From Capsulimonas sp. (GTDB lineage Bacteria > Armatimonadota > Armatimonadia > Armatimonadales > Capsulimonadaceae): 17,952 bases of DNA. The stretch is taken from positions 1 to 17,952 of the forward strand of contig JAOQAA010000635.1 of assembly GCA_025963815.1 (NCBI GenBank). Reading direction: 5' to 3'. Positions 1 to 7,736 of the stretch are shown here, one piece after another (position 1 is the stretch's first letter; each line of letters begins with the position of its first letter). The notes beneath the pieces are model-generated. The model was given only the letters and a program-made list of their open reading frames with translations. It did not search any database and was not told the origin of the DNA. Position numbers and translations under genes: made by a program.

Positions 1-212
1 CGCAATGATCTGTGTATTATTCCTTGGAACAGCTCGGGTATTAGCCGTGGATCACCGAAGGGAGAGAGACTGGCTGCCGCCGGCGCAGCAAAGAATTTAC
101 AATCTTGTGGACAAACGCCCCCACGCATGCGAGTTGGACTGTTGTGCGTGTCATGACGGATGGTCGTTTCCCGGCAGGATTACGTACAGCTGCTTGTGTT
201 CATCCGATTAAG

Positions 213-1055
213 CTACGCGCCGCAACCGGAGCTAAGAACTTGATGGGCTTCAGCGCCGTTGAGAGCGTAAACATCCATGCCGGAGCCTTCGTAGTAGCGC
301 CATCCGATGATGATCTGCATTTTGCCATTGCCCATGAGGTCATAGAGGCCGTCGATGTGGTATGTCAGTGGCGCGGATTCTGGCTTGGGTTTTGGGTAGA
401 GCTCAGCCGTGACGATCGAGGTCTTGATCTTGCCACGAACGAGTTTGCGCATCAGGACGAGGGAATAGCCTCCCGCCGGCATCGGCTGGAAGCCGCGTTC
501 GTTGTCTGTGTAGCGGTGCGCGCTGATCAGGACTTCGTCGGCCCCATCGCCGTCGAGATCGCAGCGAATGATCTGATCGATATGGATAACTGGGCTGTGA
601 ATGCCGTTTGCGATAAGCGCTTTTCGGACAACCGCTTTGTAAATGGGCTGCTTCGTGCTTTCTCGGCGCTGAGGGCGGGGCAGGGCGTTCCAGGCGCCGC
701 CGACGCCGATAACGGCGCCAGCGGGAAGCTGAGTGGAGACTGTCATCTGATCGGGGCAGGGGGCGTCCATCGAGACGGGCTTGCCGCCGCGCGCCGTTCC
801 CAGACGAGAGGATATGCCGTAAGCTTGGTAAGACTCTCCGCCCGTGAGCAACCGGGCGGCTTTGTCCTGCAATATCCATTTGCCGCCGCGAGTGGCTCCT
901 AACAGTTCACCCGTGGGTGAGATGATCGGGTGAATAACCTGCGACGTCGGCGCGGCCGGCGCACGTTCGCCAATGCCGGTGCTGAGGGATATGGCGACGA
1001 TCAAAGCGCCGGAGCAAATCGATTTTTTATGAAACCAATTCCGTAATTGAGTCAT
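213..1055 (-). CDS. Secreted protein with FG-GAP/EF-hand-like calcium loop, function unknown
   Basis: This 280-residue protein is not recognised as a named family. The N-terminus has basic residues (RNWFHKK) followed by a hydrophobic stretch at about residues 14-28 and an AxA-like site near 33-35, which suggests export by a signal peptide. Residues 166-175 read DLDGDGADEV, the pattern of the calcium-binding loop of FG-GAP/VCBS beta-propeller repeats. A weaker second copy, DLMGNGKMQIIIG, is at 239-251, followed by a conserved-looking stretch ending in DVYALNG. Two or three such repeats would be too few for a full propeller. The ATG is preceded by GAGG at a spacing of about 10 bases. The gene lies 60 bp downstream of the carbonic anhydrase gene on the same strand, so the two are probably co-transcribed and both exported. 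An open frame on the opposite strand is a shadow, since it lacks the export signal and motifs seen here. Confidence 0.72.
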   Translation of the reverse strand: MTQLRNWFHKKSICSGALIVAISLSTGIGERAPAAPTSQVIHPIISPTGELLGATRGGKWILQDKAARLLTGGESYQAYGISSRLGTARGGKPVSMDAPCPDQMTVSTQLPAGAVIGVGGAWNALPRPQRRESTKQPIYKAVVRKALIANGIHSPVIHIDQIIRCDLDGDGADEVLISAHRYTDNERGFQPMPAGGYSLVLMRKLVRGKIKTSIVTAELYPKPKPESAPLTYHIDGLYDLMGNGKMQIIIGWRYYEGSGMDVYALNGAEAHQVLSSGCGA

Positions 1056-1115
1056 GGGGCGATACCTCGATCGAAATGAGATTGGCTTTTCGGCATGCGG
1101 GAACGGGCCAACCAG

Positions 1116-1793
1116 CTATTTGACAATCTCGACATGTCCCGTGTCCAAATCGTAACGCGCGCCAGCGATCTTGAGATGGCCGGAATGCACGAATTCGGCA
1201 AGAATTGGCTTTGAGTTATTGAGCTCTAGAACAACTCTCTTGACGTTCTCGCGAACGGCGTTGTCCACCAGATCGCCCTTCTCCGTTCTTGCCACATGGA
1301 CGGCGGGCTGAATTGCTTGTACAAGCGCGTCGACATGCCCCGGCGCATGGGGGCTGCTTATGGCCGCCGATACGGCGCCGCATTTTTCGTGACCGAGGAC
1401 AACGATGAGAGTCGCGCCGAGGTGTTCCACTCCGTATTCGATGCTCCCAAGCGCGGCGTCGTCAACGACATTACCGGCGACACGGACGATAAATAGATCG
1501 CCAAGACCCTGATCGAATACGAGTTCCGGCGGAACTCGCGAATCGGAGCAGCCTACAATAATGGCGATGGGATGCTGTGCCTTCGCAAGCTCTTCACGCC
1601 GTAAGACCGTTTGATGTGGGTGGGCGGGATGTCCGACGACGAAGCGCAGATTTCCGGCGGCGAGCGTATGCCACACCGCATCGGGTGACAGCGTGGCTGC
1701 GGAGGCGTGCGCGCCTTCCGCCTTAGCTGCAAACGCGCTGGGAGCTCCTGCCGTCAGAGCCGCCACAACGCAGACCGTCAATAGTTTTCGCAT
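1116..1793 (-). CDS. Exported beta-class carbonic anhydrase
   Basis: Catalyses reversible hydration of CO2 to bicarbonate, using zinc. The 225-residue protein begins with a clear signal peptide (MRKLLTVCVVAALTAG, with AFA-A cleavage near residue 23), so it probably acts outside the cytoplasm. The beta-class motifs are complete: CSDSRVPPE holds zinc ligand C82 and the D84-R86 dyad, and GHEKCGAV holds ligands H135 and C138. The length fits the family. I chose the start at 1793 because AGGAGG lies seven bases upstream; a longer frame reaching 1838 exists but has no such site and would bury the signal peptide. The gene runs toward a second secreted protein 60 bp downstream. No convincing promoter was found in the leader between this gene and the tRNA terminator. 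Family assignment is secure; the physiological role (CO2 capture or pH) is inference. Confidence 0.93.
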   Translation of the reverse strand: MRKLLTVCVVAALTAGAPSAFAAKAEGAHASAATLSPDAVWHTLAAGNLRFVVGHPAHPHQTVLRREELAKAQHPIAIIVGCSDSRVPPELVFDQGLGDLFIVRVAGNVVDDAALGSIEYGVEHLGATLIVVLGHEKCGAVSAAISSPHAPGHVDALVQAIQPAVHVARTEKGDLVDNAVRENVKRVVLELNNSKPILAEFVHSGHLKIAGARYDLDTGHVEIVK

Positions 1794-1892
1794 GATCATT
1801 CCTCCTAATGTCGTACCGCCTGAGTTCCTCTGGTTCATGTTTTACAGGAGGCTAAATTGATTTCTGCGAGTGCAAATATTCTTTAGTCGCTC

Positions 1893-1933
1893 AAAAATAA
1901 AGAAAGCCAGTCGAGTTAACGACTGGCTTTCTT
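1893..1933 (-). terminator. Intrinsic terminator of the tRNA-Leu/tRNA-Gly unit
   Basis: A perfect 14-bp stem (1900-1913 with 1920-1933, core GAAAGCCAGTCG) encloses a 6-base loop. Read on the minus strand it is followed by a T-rich run (TTATTTTT, 1893-1900). It begins seven bases after the CCA end of tRNA-Gly and ends the transcript before the carbonic anhydrase leader. Confidence 0.93.
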
Positions 1934-1939
1934 GTATTA

Positions 1940-2014
1940 TGGAGCGGGAGACCAGGTTCGAACTGGCGACATTCTCGTTGGCAACGAGACATTCTACCAC
2001 TGAATTACTCCCGC
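1940..2014 (-). tRNA. tRNA-Gly (anticodon GCC)
   Basis: Seventy-five bases including an encoded CCA tail (1940-1942). The acceptor arms GCGGGAG and CTCCCGC pair fully, and the discriminator is T. The anticodon stem TCTCG/CGAGA encloses the loop TTGCCAA with anticodon GCC, which reads GGC and GGT. The T-loop carries the standard TTCGAAC, and the D-arm carries AGTGGTAGAAT. It is the second gene of a two-tRNA transcript, 35 bp after tRNA-Leu. Confidence 0.97.
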
Positions 2015-2049
2015 ATATTGTCTGCTGCTTGGCTGCGCTCGACACAGGT

Positions 2050-2133
2050 TGGTGGGCAAGAGGAGACTTGAACTCCTATGCCTTGCGGCACCAGATCCTA
2101 AGTCTGGCGTGTCTACCATTTCACCACTCGCCC
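2050..2133 (-). tRNA. tRNA-Leu (anticodon TAG)
   Basis: Eighty-four bases including an encoded CCA (2050-2052) after discriminator A. The acceptor stem GGGCGAG/CTTGCCC pairs with one G-T wobble. The anticodon stem CCAGA/TCTGG holds the loop CTTAGGA, giving anticodon TAG for CTN leucine codons. The long variable arm (TGCC GCAA GGCA) is typical of a class II tRNA such as leucine. The T-arm AGGAG/CTCCT encloses TTCAAGT. It is the first gene of the tRNA pair. Confidence 0.97.
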
Positions 2134-2168
2134 ACTGTGTCTTTGGTGACCGCGCGCTGACGAGGAAG

Positions 2169-2197
2169 AGTATATCCCAAGGGGAGAGAAATGTCAA
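2169..2197 (-). promoter_or_regulatory. Sigma70-type promoter for the tRNA unit
   Basis: On the minus strand, TTGACA (2192-2197) and TATACT (2169-2174) are separated by exactly 17 bases. This is a perfect -35 and a near-perfect -10. Transcription would start near 2162, about 28 bases before the mature end of tRNA-Leu. It is the strongest promoter match in the window, as expected for stable RNA genes. Confidence 0.9.
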
Positions 2198-2345
2198 CAC
2201 CCGGCCATAAAATTTTTTCATGTAAAAGCGCCGCGTGCATTAGGGTATACTCGTATTATAAGAAGGCGGCTCACGCGACGCTCCGTTTCTCACGGGCCGT
2301 TCGGCGCGCGCCGTACTCGTTTTTAAGGGGTCATTTTACTGATTC

Positions 2346-3095
2346 ATGGCTGAGAAGACACACAAAATAAAAGTCAATGCGACACACGACGATCTTTCGG
2401 AATCGTTTGACGCCGCCAACGCGCACACACTGCCCGAAGATGACGACGTCGATGACGCCCGTGCGCCGATCGACCTGGATGCGCCTGTCGGACTTGCCGA
2501 CGCGATGGCCGGCATCAGCGGCATGATGGCGGATGATGACGACGATGAGAACGACAACGTGATCGATCTGGACGCCGTCATTCCTTCGTCGCCGAAGGTG
2601 GAGACGCCTACGCCTCAGGCCGCGCCCAGCGGCGCATCGAGCGCTGAGGTGGAGGCGCTGAAGGAGCAGGCGAAGCAGTCGAACGAAAACTATCTGCGCG
2701 CTCTGGCGGACCTGCAAAACTTCCGCCGGCGCGGCGAGGAAGAGCGCCTGCGCATTATTCGCGACGGCAACGAGCGTCTGCTCAAAGAACTGCTGCCGGT
2801 TTTGGACGATTTCGATCTCGCCGCAAACGCCGCCAAGCAGTCGGAAAGCTACGAACAGCTGGCGAACGGCGTCGATGCGATCCTGCGCAAGTTCCATGAG
2901 ACCCTGAACAAGCAGGGCGTGGAGCCGATCGCGGCGGTCGGCGAGAAGTTCGATCCGGATCTGCATGAAGCCGTTATGCTCGATGAAGATAGCGATCAGG
3001 AAGACGAAACCGTAACATCGGAACTCCGCAAGGGTTACACGATGAATGGTCGCGTCATTCGGCCGACATTGGTCAAGGTTGCGAAAAAAGGCTGA
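2346..3095 (+). CDS. grpE: GrpE, nucleotide exchange factor for DnaK
   Basis: GrpE promotes ADP release from DnaK. The 249-residue protein is longer than the usual roughly 180-200. Residues 1-100 form an acidic, low-complexity extension, including a run of six acidic residues at 63-68 and a second cluster at 31-37. The long dimerising helix spans about 100-160 (LRALADLQNFRRRGEEE at 118-134), and the beta-wing domain about 190-249 contains the signature EKFDPDLHEAVM and RVIRPTLVKVAKKG. No stronger start is available: AAGGGG lies at 2325-2330, 15 bases upstream, an unusually wide spacing. A possible -10 (TATACT, 2246-2251) lies upstream without a good -35, and no CIRCE operator is visible. Neither hrcA, dnaK nor dnaJ adjoins; the next gene encodes an unrelated membrane protein 55 bp away. 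Identity is secure. Confidence 0.95.
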   Translation: MAEKTHKIKVNATHDDLSESFDAANAHTLPEDDDVDDARAPIDLDAPVGLADAMAGISGMMADDDDDENDNVIDLDAVIPSSPKVETPTPQAAPSGASSAEVEALKEQAKQSNENYLRALADLQNFRRRGEEERLRIIRDGNERLLKELLPVLDDFDLAANAAKQSESYEQLANGVDAILRKFHETLNKQGVEPIAAVGEKFDPDLHEAVMLDEDSDQEDETVTSELRKGYTMNGRVIRPTLVKVAKKG

Positions 3096-3150
3096 CGCCT
3101 TAACGGTTGCCCATTGATGCAGGGGTTGTGCGAAGGCGCGGAAAATCCGG

Positions 3151-4173
3151 ATGATCGAACGTACCTTACGGCCGCTTTCCCTCGGCGATATCTTCGACGA
3201 GGGATTCGACCTTTATAAGAAGAACCTGCCGTTCTTGCTGCTGATCGCCGCGCTGATCACCATTCCGTTTAAAGTGCTCACGTCGTTTATCGATCTCCAG
3301 GTGCTGCATCGCGTCGTGGACATGAGCAGTATGATGCGAGGCGGTGGTGGCGCGGGTGGTGACGATCCGTCGCAGATGGTCGGCTGGATGAGCGGCCTGG
3401 CTCAGGGAATGACAGTCGCGGCGCCACTTTATCTGGTAATCATGGCACTGGAGCTGTGTGTCCTCGCGTCTGCGACATCCGCGCGTTATCTGCGCGAGCC
3501 GATCACAATGCGCGGCGCGTACTTCTCTGTTTTGCGCCGCATCATTCCTCTGATCGTCACCAGCATCTTCTGGGGCGTTCTGATGACGCTGGGATTTTTC
3601 GCCTGCGTCGTACCCGTCGTTTTCCCTCTGACCTTACTGTCGATGCTGGGGCATGTCTTCACGATCGAAAAAGTATCCTATTTTAAGGCTCTCGGGCGGT
3701 CGCGCGCGCTGGTTTCCGGCGACTCATTCCGGGTCTTCGCCGCCCTGTTTCTGCTCTGGCTGATCGGCGCCCTGATGATCCTCGGATTTGAGATGGCGAT
3801 CCGGTTTCTGTTCACCCTGATTTTGCAGGCCCTGCCTGGGGCGCAGGCGCTCACGAGCGGCGCCAGCGTGGTGGGAGGATACACCGTACGGGAGCACGTG
3901 ATTTCGGAGCTCGGCGATGGTCTTGGTCAGCTCATCGTCACGCCGTTCGTTGTTTGCGTCATGACGGTGCTTTACTACGACCTACGTGTGCGCACTGAGG
4001 CGTTCGATATCGCCCTGAGCGCCAAGCATCTGGGTTACCCGGCGCTCAACTTGCAGCCTGGTGTCGGCGGACACGTTCCCGCCGCGCCGCCGCCGGCTCC
4101 CCGGCCGCAGCAGCCCGGCGGACGCGGCGTTCCGCCGCGCAATGTTGGCGGAACCATGGGAGGCGCCTCATGA
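3151..4173 (+). CDS. Polytopic membrane protein of unknown function
   Basis: A 340-residue integral membrane protein. It opens with RPLSLGDIFDEGFDLYKKN, a motif I associate with uncharacterised bacterial membrane proteins that often sit near DUF4129 genes. Hydrophobic segments lie at about 28-47, 88-110, 131-170 (probably two), 193-222 and 256-276. After the last comes YYDLRVRTEAFDI, also characteristic of that group. A glycine-rich stretch (63-70) lies in the first long loop, and the C-terminal tail from about 303 is rich in proline and glycine. There is no enzyme motif. Its stop overlaps the start of the DUF4129 gene by four bases (ATGA), so the two are translationally coupled. It probably acts in the same membrane complex as its downstream neighbours, but this rests only on gene order. 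Confidence 0.85.
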   Translation: MIERTLRPLSLGDIFDEGFDLYKKNLPFLLLIAALITIPFKVLTSFIDLQVLHRVVDMSSMMRGGGGAGGDDPSQMVGWMSGLAQGMTVAAPLYLVIMALELCVLASATSARYLREPITMRGAYFSVLRRIIPLIVTSIFWGVLMTLGFFACVVPVVFPLTLLSMLGHVFTIEKVSYFKALGRSRALVSGDSFRVFAALFLLWLIGALMILGFEMAIRFLFTLILQALPGAQALTSGASVVGGYTVREHVISELGDGLGQLIVTPFVVCVMTVLYYDLRVRTEAFDIALSAKHLGYPALNLQPGVGGHVPAAPPPAPRPQQPGGRGVPPRNVGGTMGGAS

Positions 4174-5228
4174 TTCGTTTGCGCTCAATGTTTCCACTTC
4201 TCGTGATAAACTGTGCGGTTCTGACGATCCTGGCCTCGCTTTGCGTCTTCGCGGCGCCCGTTGCGGAATTTCGCAATGCAATCGGCGGCATCCAGCACAA
4301 GCTGGAAGCCGCGTCCGAGGCCAGCCACCATGGCAAGACCGACGGAACAGAAGCGCCGCACGCTTATGCGGCGCGCGTGCTGGGACCGATCGACACAGTG
4401 GTCGTTCCGGGGCAGGGAGCGGTCAAAGTACGGACCGCCCGCCTCGTCTCGATCATCCAAAGCGCTGACGCCGCACCCATGAAGACCCGCGCGGCCCAGT
4501 ACGCCCCGATTATTCTGCTGCTGAAGACGCTGCGCTCGGATATGCGGGGCATAAGAGTGGGCGATGTCGGCGGCGGAGATGATCCGCCCTCTTCCTATGT
4601 GGAAGTGCGCCGTATTCTTACTCGGCCGGAATACCAATCAGACCCATTGCCGCCTGTTTCCCCCCTGGAGCGAGGGTGGAACGCATTTACGAAGTGGTTC
4701 CGAGGTCTGTTTCCAAAGAACACGCGGATGCCGGCCGCGAATATCAGCCCGGTTGCAATCAAAGCCCTGGTCTACGGGATCGGCGCGCTGCTGTTTGCCC
4801 TGCTGGTTTATTTGATTGTGCAGTATATCCGCGGCCGATCTTTCGGCGCCGTGGAGCGCAACCGCGAACTCGCCGAAGAAGCCATGGTGGAGGCGCGTGA
4901 TACGGACAGCTTGATCGGCGCGGCTGAAGCGCGCGCCAAGGAAGGTGATTATCGCGGGGCGTTCCGCCTGGTGTATCTGGCGACTTTGGTGGCGATGGAT
5001 ACCGACGGGATTTTGCGCTTCGACCGTTCGCGCACCAACTGGGAGTATCTGCGGGCGCTTCGGAATGCCGGCCGTTCGGATCTCTATCAAGCCATGCTGC
5101 CTCTGACTCGAGATTTCGACCGCCTGTGGTATGGATACGCAACCGCCGGCGCCTCGGATTACCGCCAAGCGCTTGACCACTACGAGCGGCTGCATGCGCC
5201 AAAGGCTGCGGCGGCGCGCCGCGCATAA
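4170..5228 (+). CDS. DUF4129-domain membrane protein
   Basis: A 352-residue protein with a signal anchor or TM helix at about 8-28, an extracytoplasmic region of about 170 residues, and a second TM helix at about 198-218. Just before that helix, LPPVSPLERGWNAFTKWF resembles the proline/tryptophan motif that often precedes the helix in this family. The cytoplasmic C-terminus (about 245-345) is a DUF4129 domain: AEARAKEGDYRGAFRLVYLA, then an RTNWEYLRAL segment and DFDRLWYGYATAGASDY near the end. In other genomes DUF4129 is found fused to, or beside, transglutaminase-like and MoxR genes. Here it overlaps the preceding membrane gene by four bases and is followed after 33 bp by the DUF4350 gene. 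The biochemical role of the domain is unknown. Confidence 0.87.
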   Translation: MIRLRSMFPLLVINCAVLTILASLCVFAAPVAEFRNAIGGIQHKLEAASEASHHGKTDGTEAPHAYAARVLGPIDTVVVPGQGAVKVRTARLVSIIQSADAAPMKTRAAQYAPIILLLKTLRSDMRGIRVGDVGGGDDPPSSYVEVRRILTRPEYQSDPLPPVSPLERGWNAFTKWFRGLFPKNTRMPAANISPVAIKALVYGIGALLFALLVYLIVQYIRGRSFGAVERNRELAEEAMVEARDTDSLIGAAEARAKEGDYRGAFRLVYLATLVAMDTDGILRFDRSRTNWEYLRALRNAGRSDLYQAMLPLTRDFDRLWYGYATAGASDYRQALDHYERLHAPKAAAARRA

Positions 5229-5261
5229 TGCTGGACTGTTCTACATTTTTGAGACTTCGAT

Positions 5262-6551
5262 ATGCGCATCAGTAAAGAACTTGTCGCAATTTTCGCTTTG
5301 TTTGTCGTCTTCATCGCCATCGGACTCACCTCCGGCGCGCATAATAATGAAGTCGGCAAGTCACGACAAGTCGGCGCCGACGGAGTGATAGACCCTTCCG
5401 TCACCAATGACCGTAAGTCGGGAAGCAAGGCGTTCTATGATTGGGTGGAGGAGCGCGGATTCAAGCCCCAGGTCATGCGCAGCGACTGGAGTACGCTGTC
5501 GAAGAACAAGGCGCCGGTCATGGTGTGCATTGCTCCTCACACCGACCAGGATCAGCAGCAGACACTGTTCGACGATAATACGGATAAAGAAAGCCCCGTC
5601 CAGTCGACGCGTTTGACGGAGAAGGACGCCGCGAAGCTGCGGTCGTGGCTTCAGTCCGGGCACACGTTGATTTTATTAACGTCCCGCCTGGCGACCGGTA
5701 AGATCGCCGGCTCCAAAGAAAAAACGACGACGTTTGGCGACGCCATGGATGTGATTGTCGAGTCCAGTTCCACAGCCGGCGGCAAAACGGATTTTGCGCC
5801 GCGCCTGATGACCCGTGACACAATGGACTTGTTGCGTGTGCATATGACGTCTGGCGTCCGAATCCGCCGTTCGGTCCCTGATGGGCTGGGGCTCTTCGGC
5901 GACGAAGACGGGTCAGTCGCCGCGTCTATTCCTATCGGCGCTGGCCGATTGATCGTGATTGCCGATGGACAGTTTGCTTCAAACGGCAACATTGCCGCCG
6001 CCGACAATGCGGAATTTTTAGACAATCTGCTGCATCACCACGCGAAGCGCGGCGATACGATTTTGTTCGACGAATATCATCACGGCGACGCCGTCATCGA
6101 TTCCGGGGCGACTCTTTGGAGCGCACTCGGACAGCCTCTGCAGTTTGCCTTGTGGCAGCTCCTGGCGGCCGGACTGCTGCTCGCCTTCGCGCTCGGATCG
6201 CGGTTCGGATCTCCAGTCCCGCTGATGCAAAACGCGCAGCGGACTTCATCGGAATATGTGGAGTCTCTGTCTAATCTTTACCAGCGCGCAGGGGCGTCCG
6301 CCACGGCGCTGGAAACGATTTACCGGCACTTTTTACGTGAAGTCACCGGGCGTCTCGCGCTGCCCCCGGATACCAGTCTGGAGAACGTGGCGGCCGTCGC
6401 CGCTCGGCGCAGCTCCGTCCCGCTGGCCGATGTTCGGCAGCTGCTAGCGGACTGCGAGAACGCCATCGATCGTGGCTCCGTCCCGGAAGCCAATCTGCTC
6501 AGTTTAGTAAGACGCATGGATCGTATCAGAAAGGACCTAGGCATTGTCTGA
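5262..6551 (+). CDS. DUF4350-domain membrane protein
   Basis: A 429-residue protein with an N-terminal TM helix (about 7-23), an extracytoplasmic DUF4350-like region, a second TM helix at about 294-312, and a roughly 115-residue cytoplasmic tail. The middle contains SGSKAFYDWVEERGF (53-67), LRSWLQSGHTLILLT (126-140), and GAGRLIVIADGQFASN followed by ILFDEYHHGD (267-276). That order matches DUF4350, a glutamine-amidotransferase-like fold (compare proteins with IFT52/GldG-type domains) without an obvious catalytic triad. The last codons overlap the MoxR start by eight bases, so translation is coupled. DUF4129, DUF4350 and MoxR genes commonly neighbour each other in bacteria. The domain name is a recognition call from sequence pattern; function is unknown. 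Confidence 0.85.
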   Translation: MRISKELVAIFALFVVFIAIGLTSGAHNNEVGKSRQVGADGVIDPSVTNDRKSGSKAFYDWVEERGFKPQVMRSDWSTLSKNKAPVMVCIAPHTDQDQQQTLFDDNTDKESPVQSTRLTEKDAAKLRSWLQSGHTLILLTSRLATGKIAGSKEKTTTFGDAMDVIVESSSTAGGKTDFAPRLMTRDTMDLLRVHMTSGVRIRRSVPDGLGLFGDEDGSVAASIPIGAGRLIVIADGQFASNGNIAAADNAEFLDNLLHHHAKRGDTILFDEYHHGDAVIDSGATLWSALGQPLQFALWQLLAAGLLLAFALGSRFGSPVPLMQNAQRTSSEYVESLSNLYQRAGASATALETIYRHFLREVTGRLALPPDTSLENVAAVAARRSSVPLADVRQLLADCENAIDRGSVPEANLLSLVRRMDRIRKDLGIV

Positions 6552-7641
6552 CGAAGAAATCCGCTCCTCCGCATCCGAAGCGTCGCCCGTTTCGCCGTGG
6601 GGAGCGCCGGCGCCAGAGGCGCAAAACTCCGTGAATTTCTACCAGCCTCCGGTCCAGCCCGTTGAGGAGGCGACCCCAACCTATCAGGGCCAGAACGAGG
6701 TGCAGCGGGTGGCCGACGCCATCACCGCGGAAATCCACAAGGCCGTTGTCGGCCAGGATGACGCCATTGAGTATGCTCTCGCCGCGCTTTTCGCCGACGG
6801 CCATGTTCTGCTTGAAGGCGTGCCCGGCACCGCAAAGACGCTGCTTGTGCGCGCCCTATCGGCCGCCGTGTCCACCGACTTCAAGCGCATCCAGTTCACC
6901 CCGGACCTGATGCCTTCGGATATTACGGGGACCCGGATCTTCGACCAGAAGAGCAGCGAGTTTGTCTTTAAGCCCGGGCCGATCTTCACCGGCTTGCTGC
7001 TCGCGGATGAAATCAACCGAACCCCACCGAAGACCCAGGCGGCGCTGCTGGAAGCCATGCAGGAGCATCGCGTGACCGTGGACGGTGAAACGCATGACCT
7101 TGGCGGCGTGTTTATGGTCTTTGCCACGCAGAATCCGATCGAGTTCGAAGGCACCTATCCACTGCCGGAAGCGCAGCTTGACCGATTTTTGCTGAAGATC
7201 CTGGTCAGCTATCCGCCGCCCGACGCGGAGCAGTCGATCCTGCGCCGCTACCATCAGGGGTTCGATTCCAACGATCTCGAAACGACGAACATTCAGTCTG
7301 TCGCGGACACGGCGTCGATCGAACGCTGCCGCGCCGTCATTAAGAAAGTTCGCGTCGAAGACGCCATGTTCCGTTATATCTCGTCGCTGGTCTTCGCCAC
7401 CCGTGAGCACCGGCATCTCGTGCTGGGCGGCGGACCGCGCGCGTCAATCGCCCTGCTGCAAGTCGGCAAGGCGCTCGCGGCCATGCGCGGCCGCGATTAT
7501 ATGATCCCGGACGATGTCAAATCGATTGCTCCCGCCGTTCTGCGCCATCGTCTGCTGCTGCGCCCCGAAGCCGAGATCGAAGGCGCCACGGCGGACAATG
7601 TCATTGAAGGAATTTTGGGCGGCTTGGAAGTCCCTCGATAA
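6544..7641 (+). CDS. MoxR-family AAA+ ATPase
   Basis: A 365-residue MoxR-type AAA+ protein. These ATPases are thought to act as chaperones that remodel VWA-domain partner proteins. The Walker A motif is GVPGTAKT (92-99), Walker B is LLLADE (151-156) followed by INRTPPKTQAALLEAM, sensor 1 lies in FATQNP (193-198), and LDRF (212-215) follows. A proline-rich N-terminal extension of about 50 residues precedes the ATPase core. The start is TTG at 6544, with AAAGGA about nine bases upstream; no ATG is available before residue 123, so TTG is required. The gene overlaps the DUF4350 gene by eight bases and ends eight bases before a terminator hairpin, making it the last gene of the membrane module. 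The usual DUF58 partner does not follow it. Confidence 0.94.
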   Translation: MSDEEIRSSASEASPVSPWGAPAPEAQNSVNFYQPPVQPVEEATPTYQGQNEVQRVADAITAEIHKAVVGQDDAIEYALAALFADGHVLLEGVPGTAKTLLVRALSAAVSTDFKRIQFTPDLMPSDITGTRIFDQKSSEFVFKPGPIFTGLLLADEINRTPPKTQAALLEAMQEHRVTVDGETHDLGGVFMVFATQNPIEFEGTYPLPEAQLDRFLLKILVSYPPPDAEQSILRRYHQGFDSNDLETTNIQSVADTASIERCRAVIKKVRVEDAMFRYISSLVFATREHRHLVLGGGPRASIALLQVGKALAAMRGRDYMIPDDVKSIAPAVLRHRLLLRPEAEIEGATADNVIEGILGGLEVPR

Positions 7642-7648
7642 TCAAGAG

Positions 7649-7676
7649 ATCGCCGCCCTAGGCGGCGATTTTCTTT
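7649..7676 (+). terminator. Intrinsic terminator after the MoxR gene
   Basis: A 9-bp stem (7649-7657 with 7661-7669, core CGCCGCC/GGCGGCG) with a three-base loop CTA is followed by TTTTCTTT. It sits eight bases after the MoxR stop and separates that operon from the transglutaminase gene. Confidence 0.82.
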
Positions 7677-7736
7677 CCCTAACGCAATGGCGCGTCGCTC
7701 GGCAGCCTTGGCTCCGCCAAGCAAGGAAGATCAGCG

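Noticed and set aside
1..212. A 68-codon open frame on the plus strand at the left edge
   Set aside because: No family resemblance, no ribosome site, and a cysteine-rich composition that looks accidental; nothing else in this stretch could be supported.
105..902. A 265-codon open frame on the plus strand opposite the secreted protein gene
   Set aside because: It has no recognisable motif or good ribosome site, and the minus-strand frame has an export signal and calcium-loop motifs, so this is a shadow.
2221..2260. Possible grpE promoter with TATACT at 2246-2251
   Set aside because: The -10 is good but no -35 lies at a proper distance (the best, TGTAAA, is 19 bases away), so it is mentioned only in the grpE entry.
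4646..4680. A stretch inside the DUF4129 gene resembling part of the 43-bp repeat arm (CACCCTCG-TCC on the minus strand)
   Set aside because: Only about 11 of 12 bases match, it lies within a conserved protein motif, and it lacks the palindrome, so it is probably chance.
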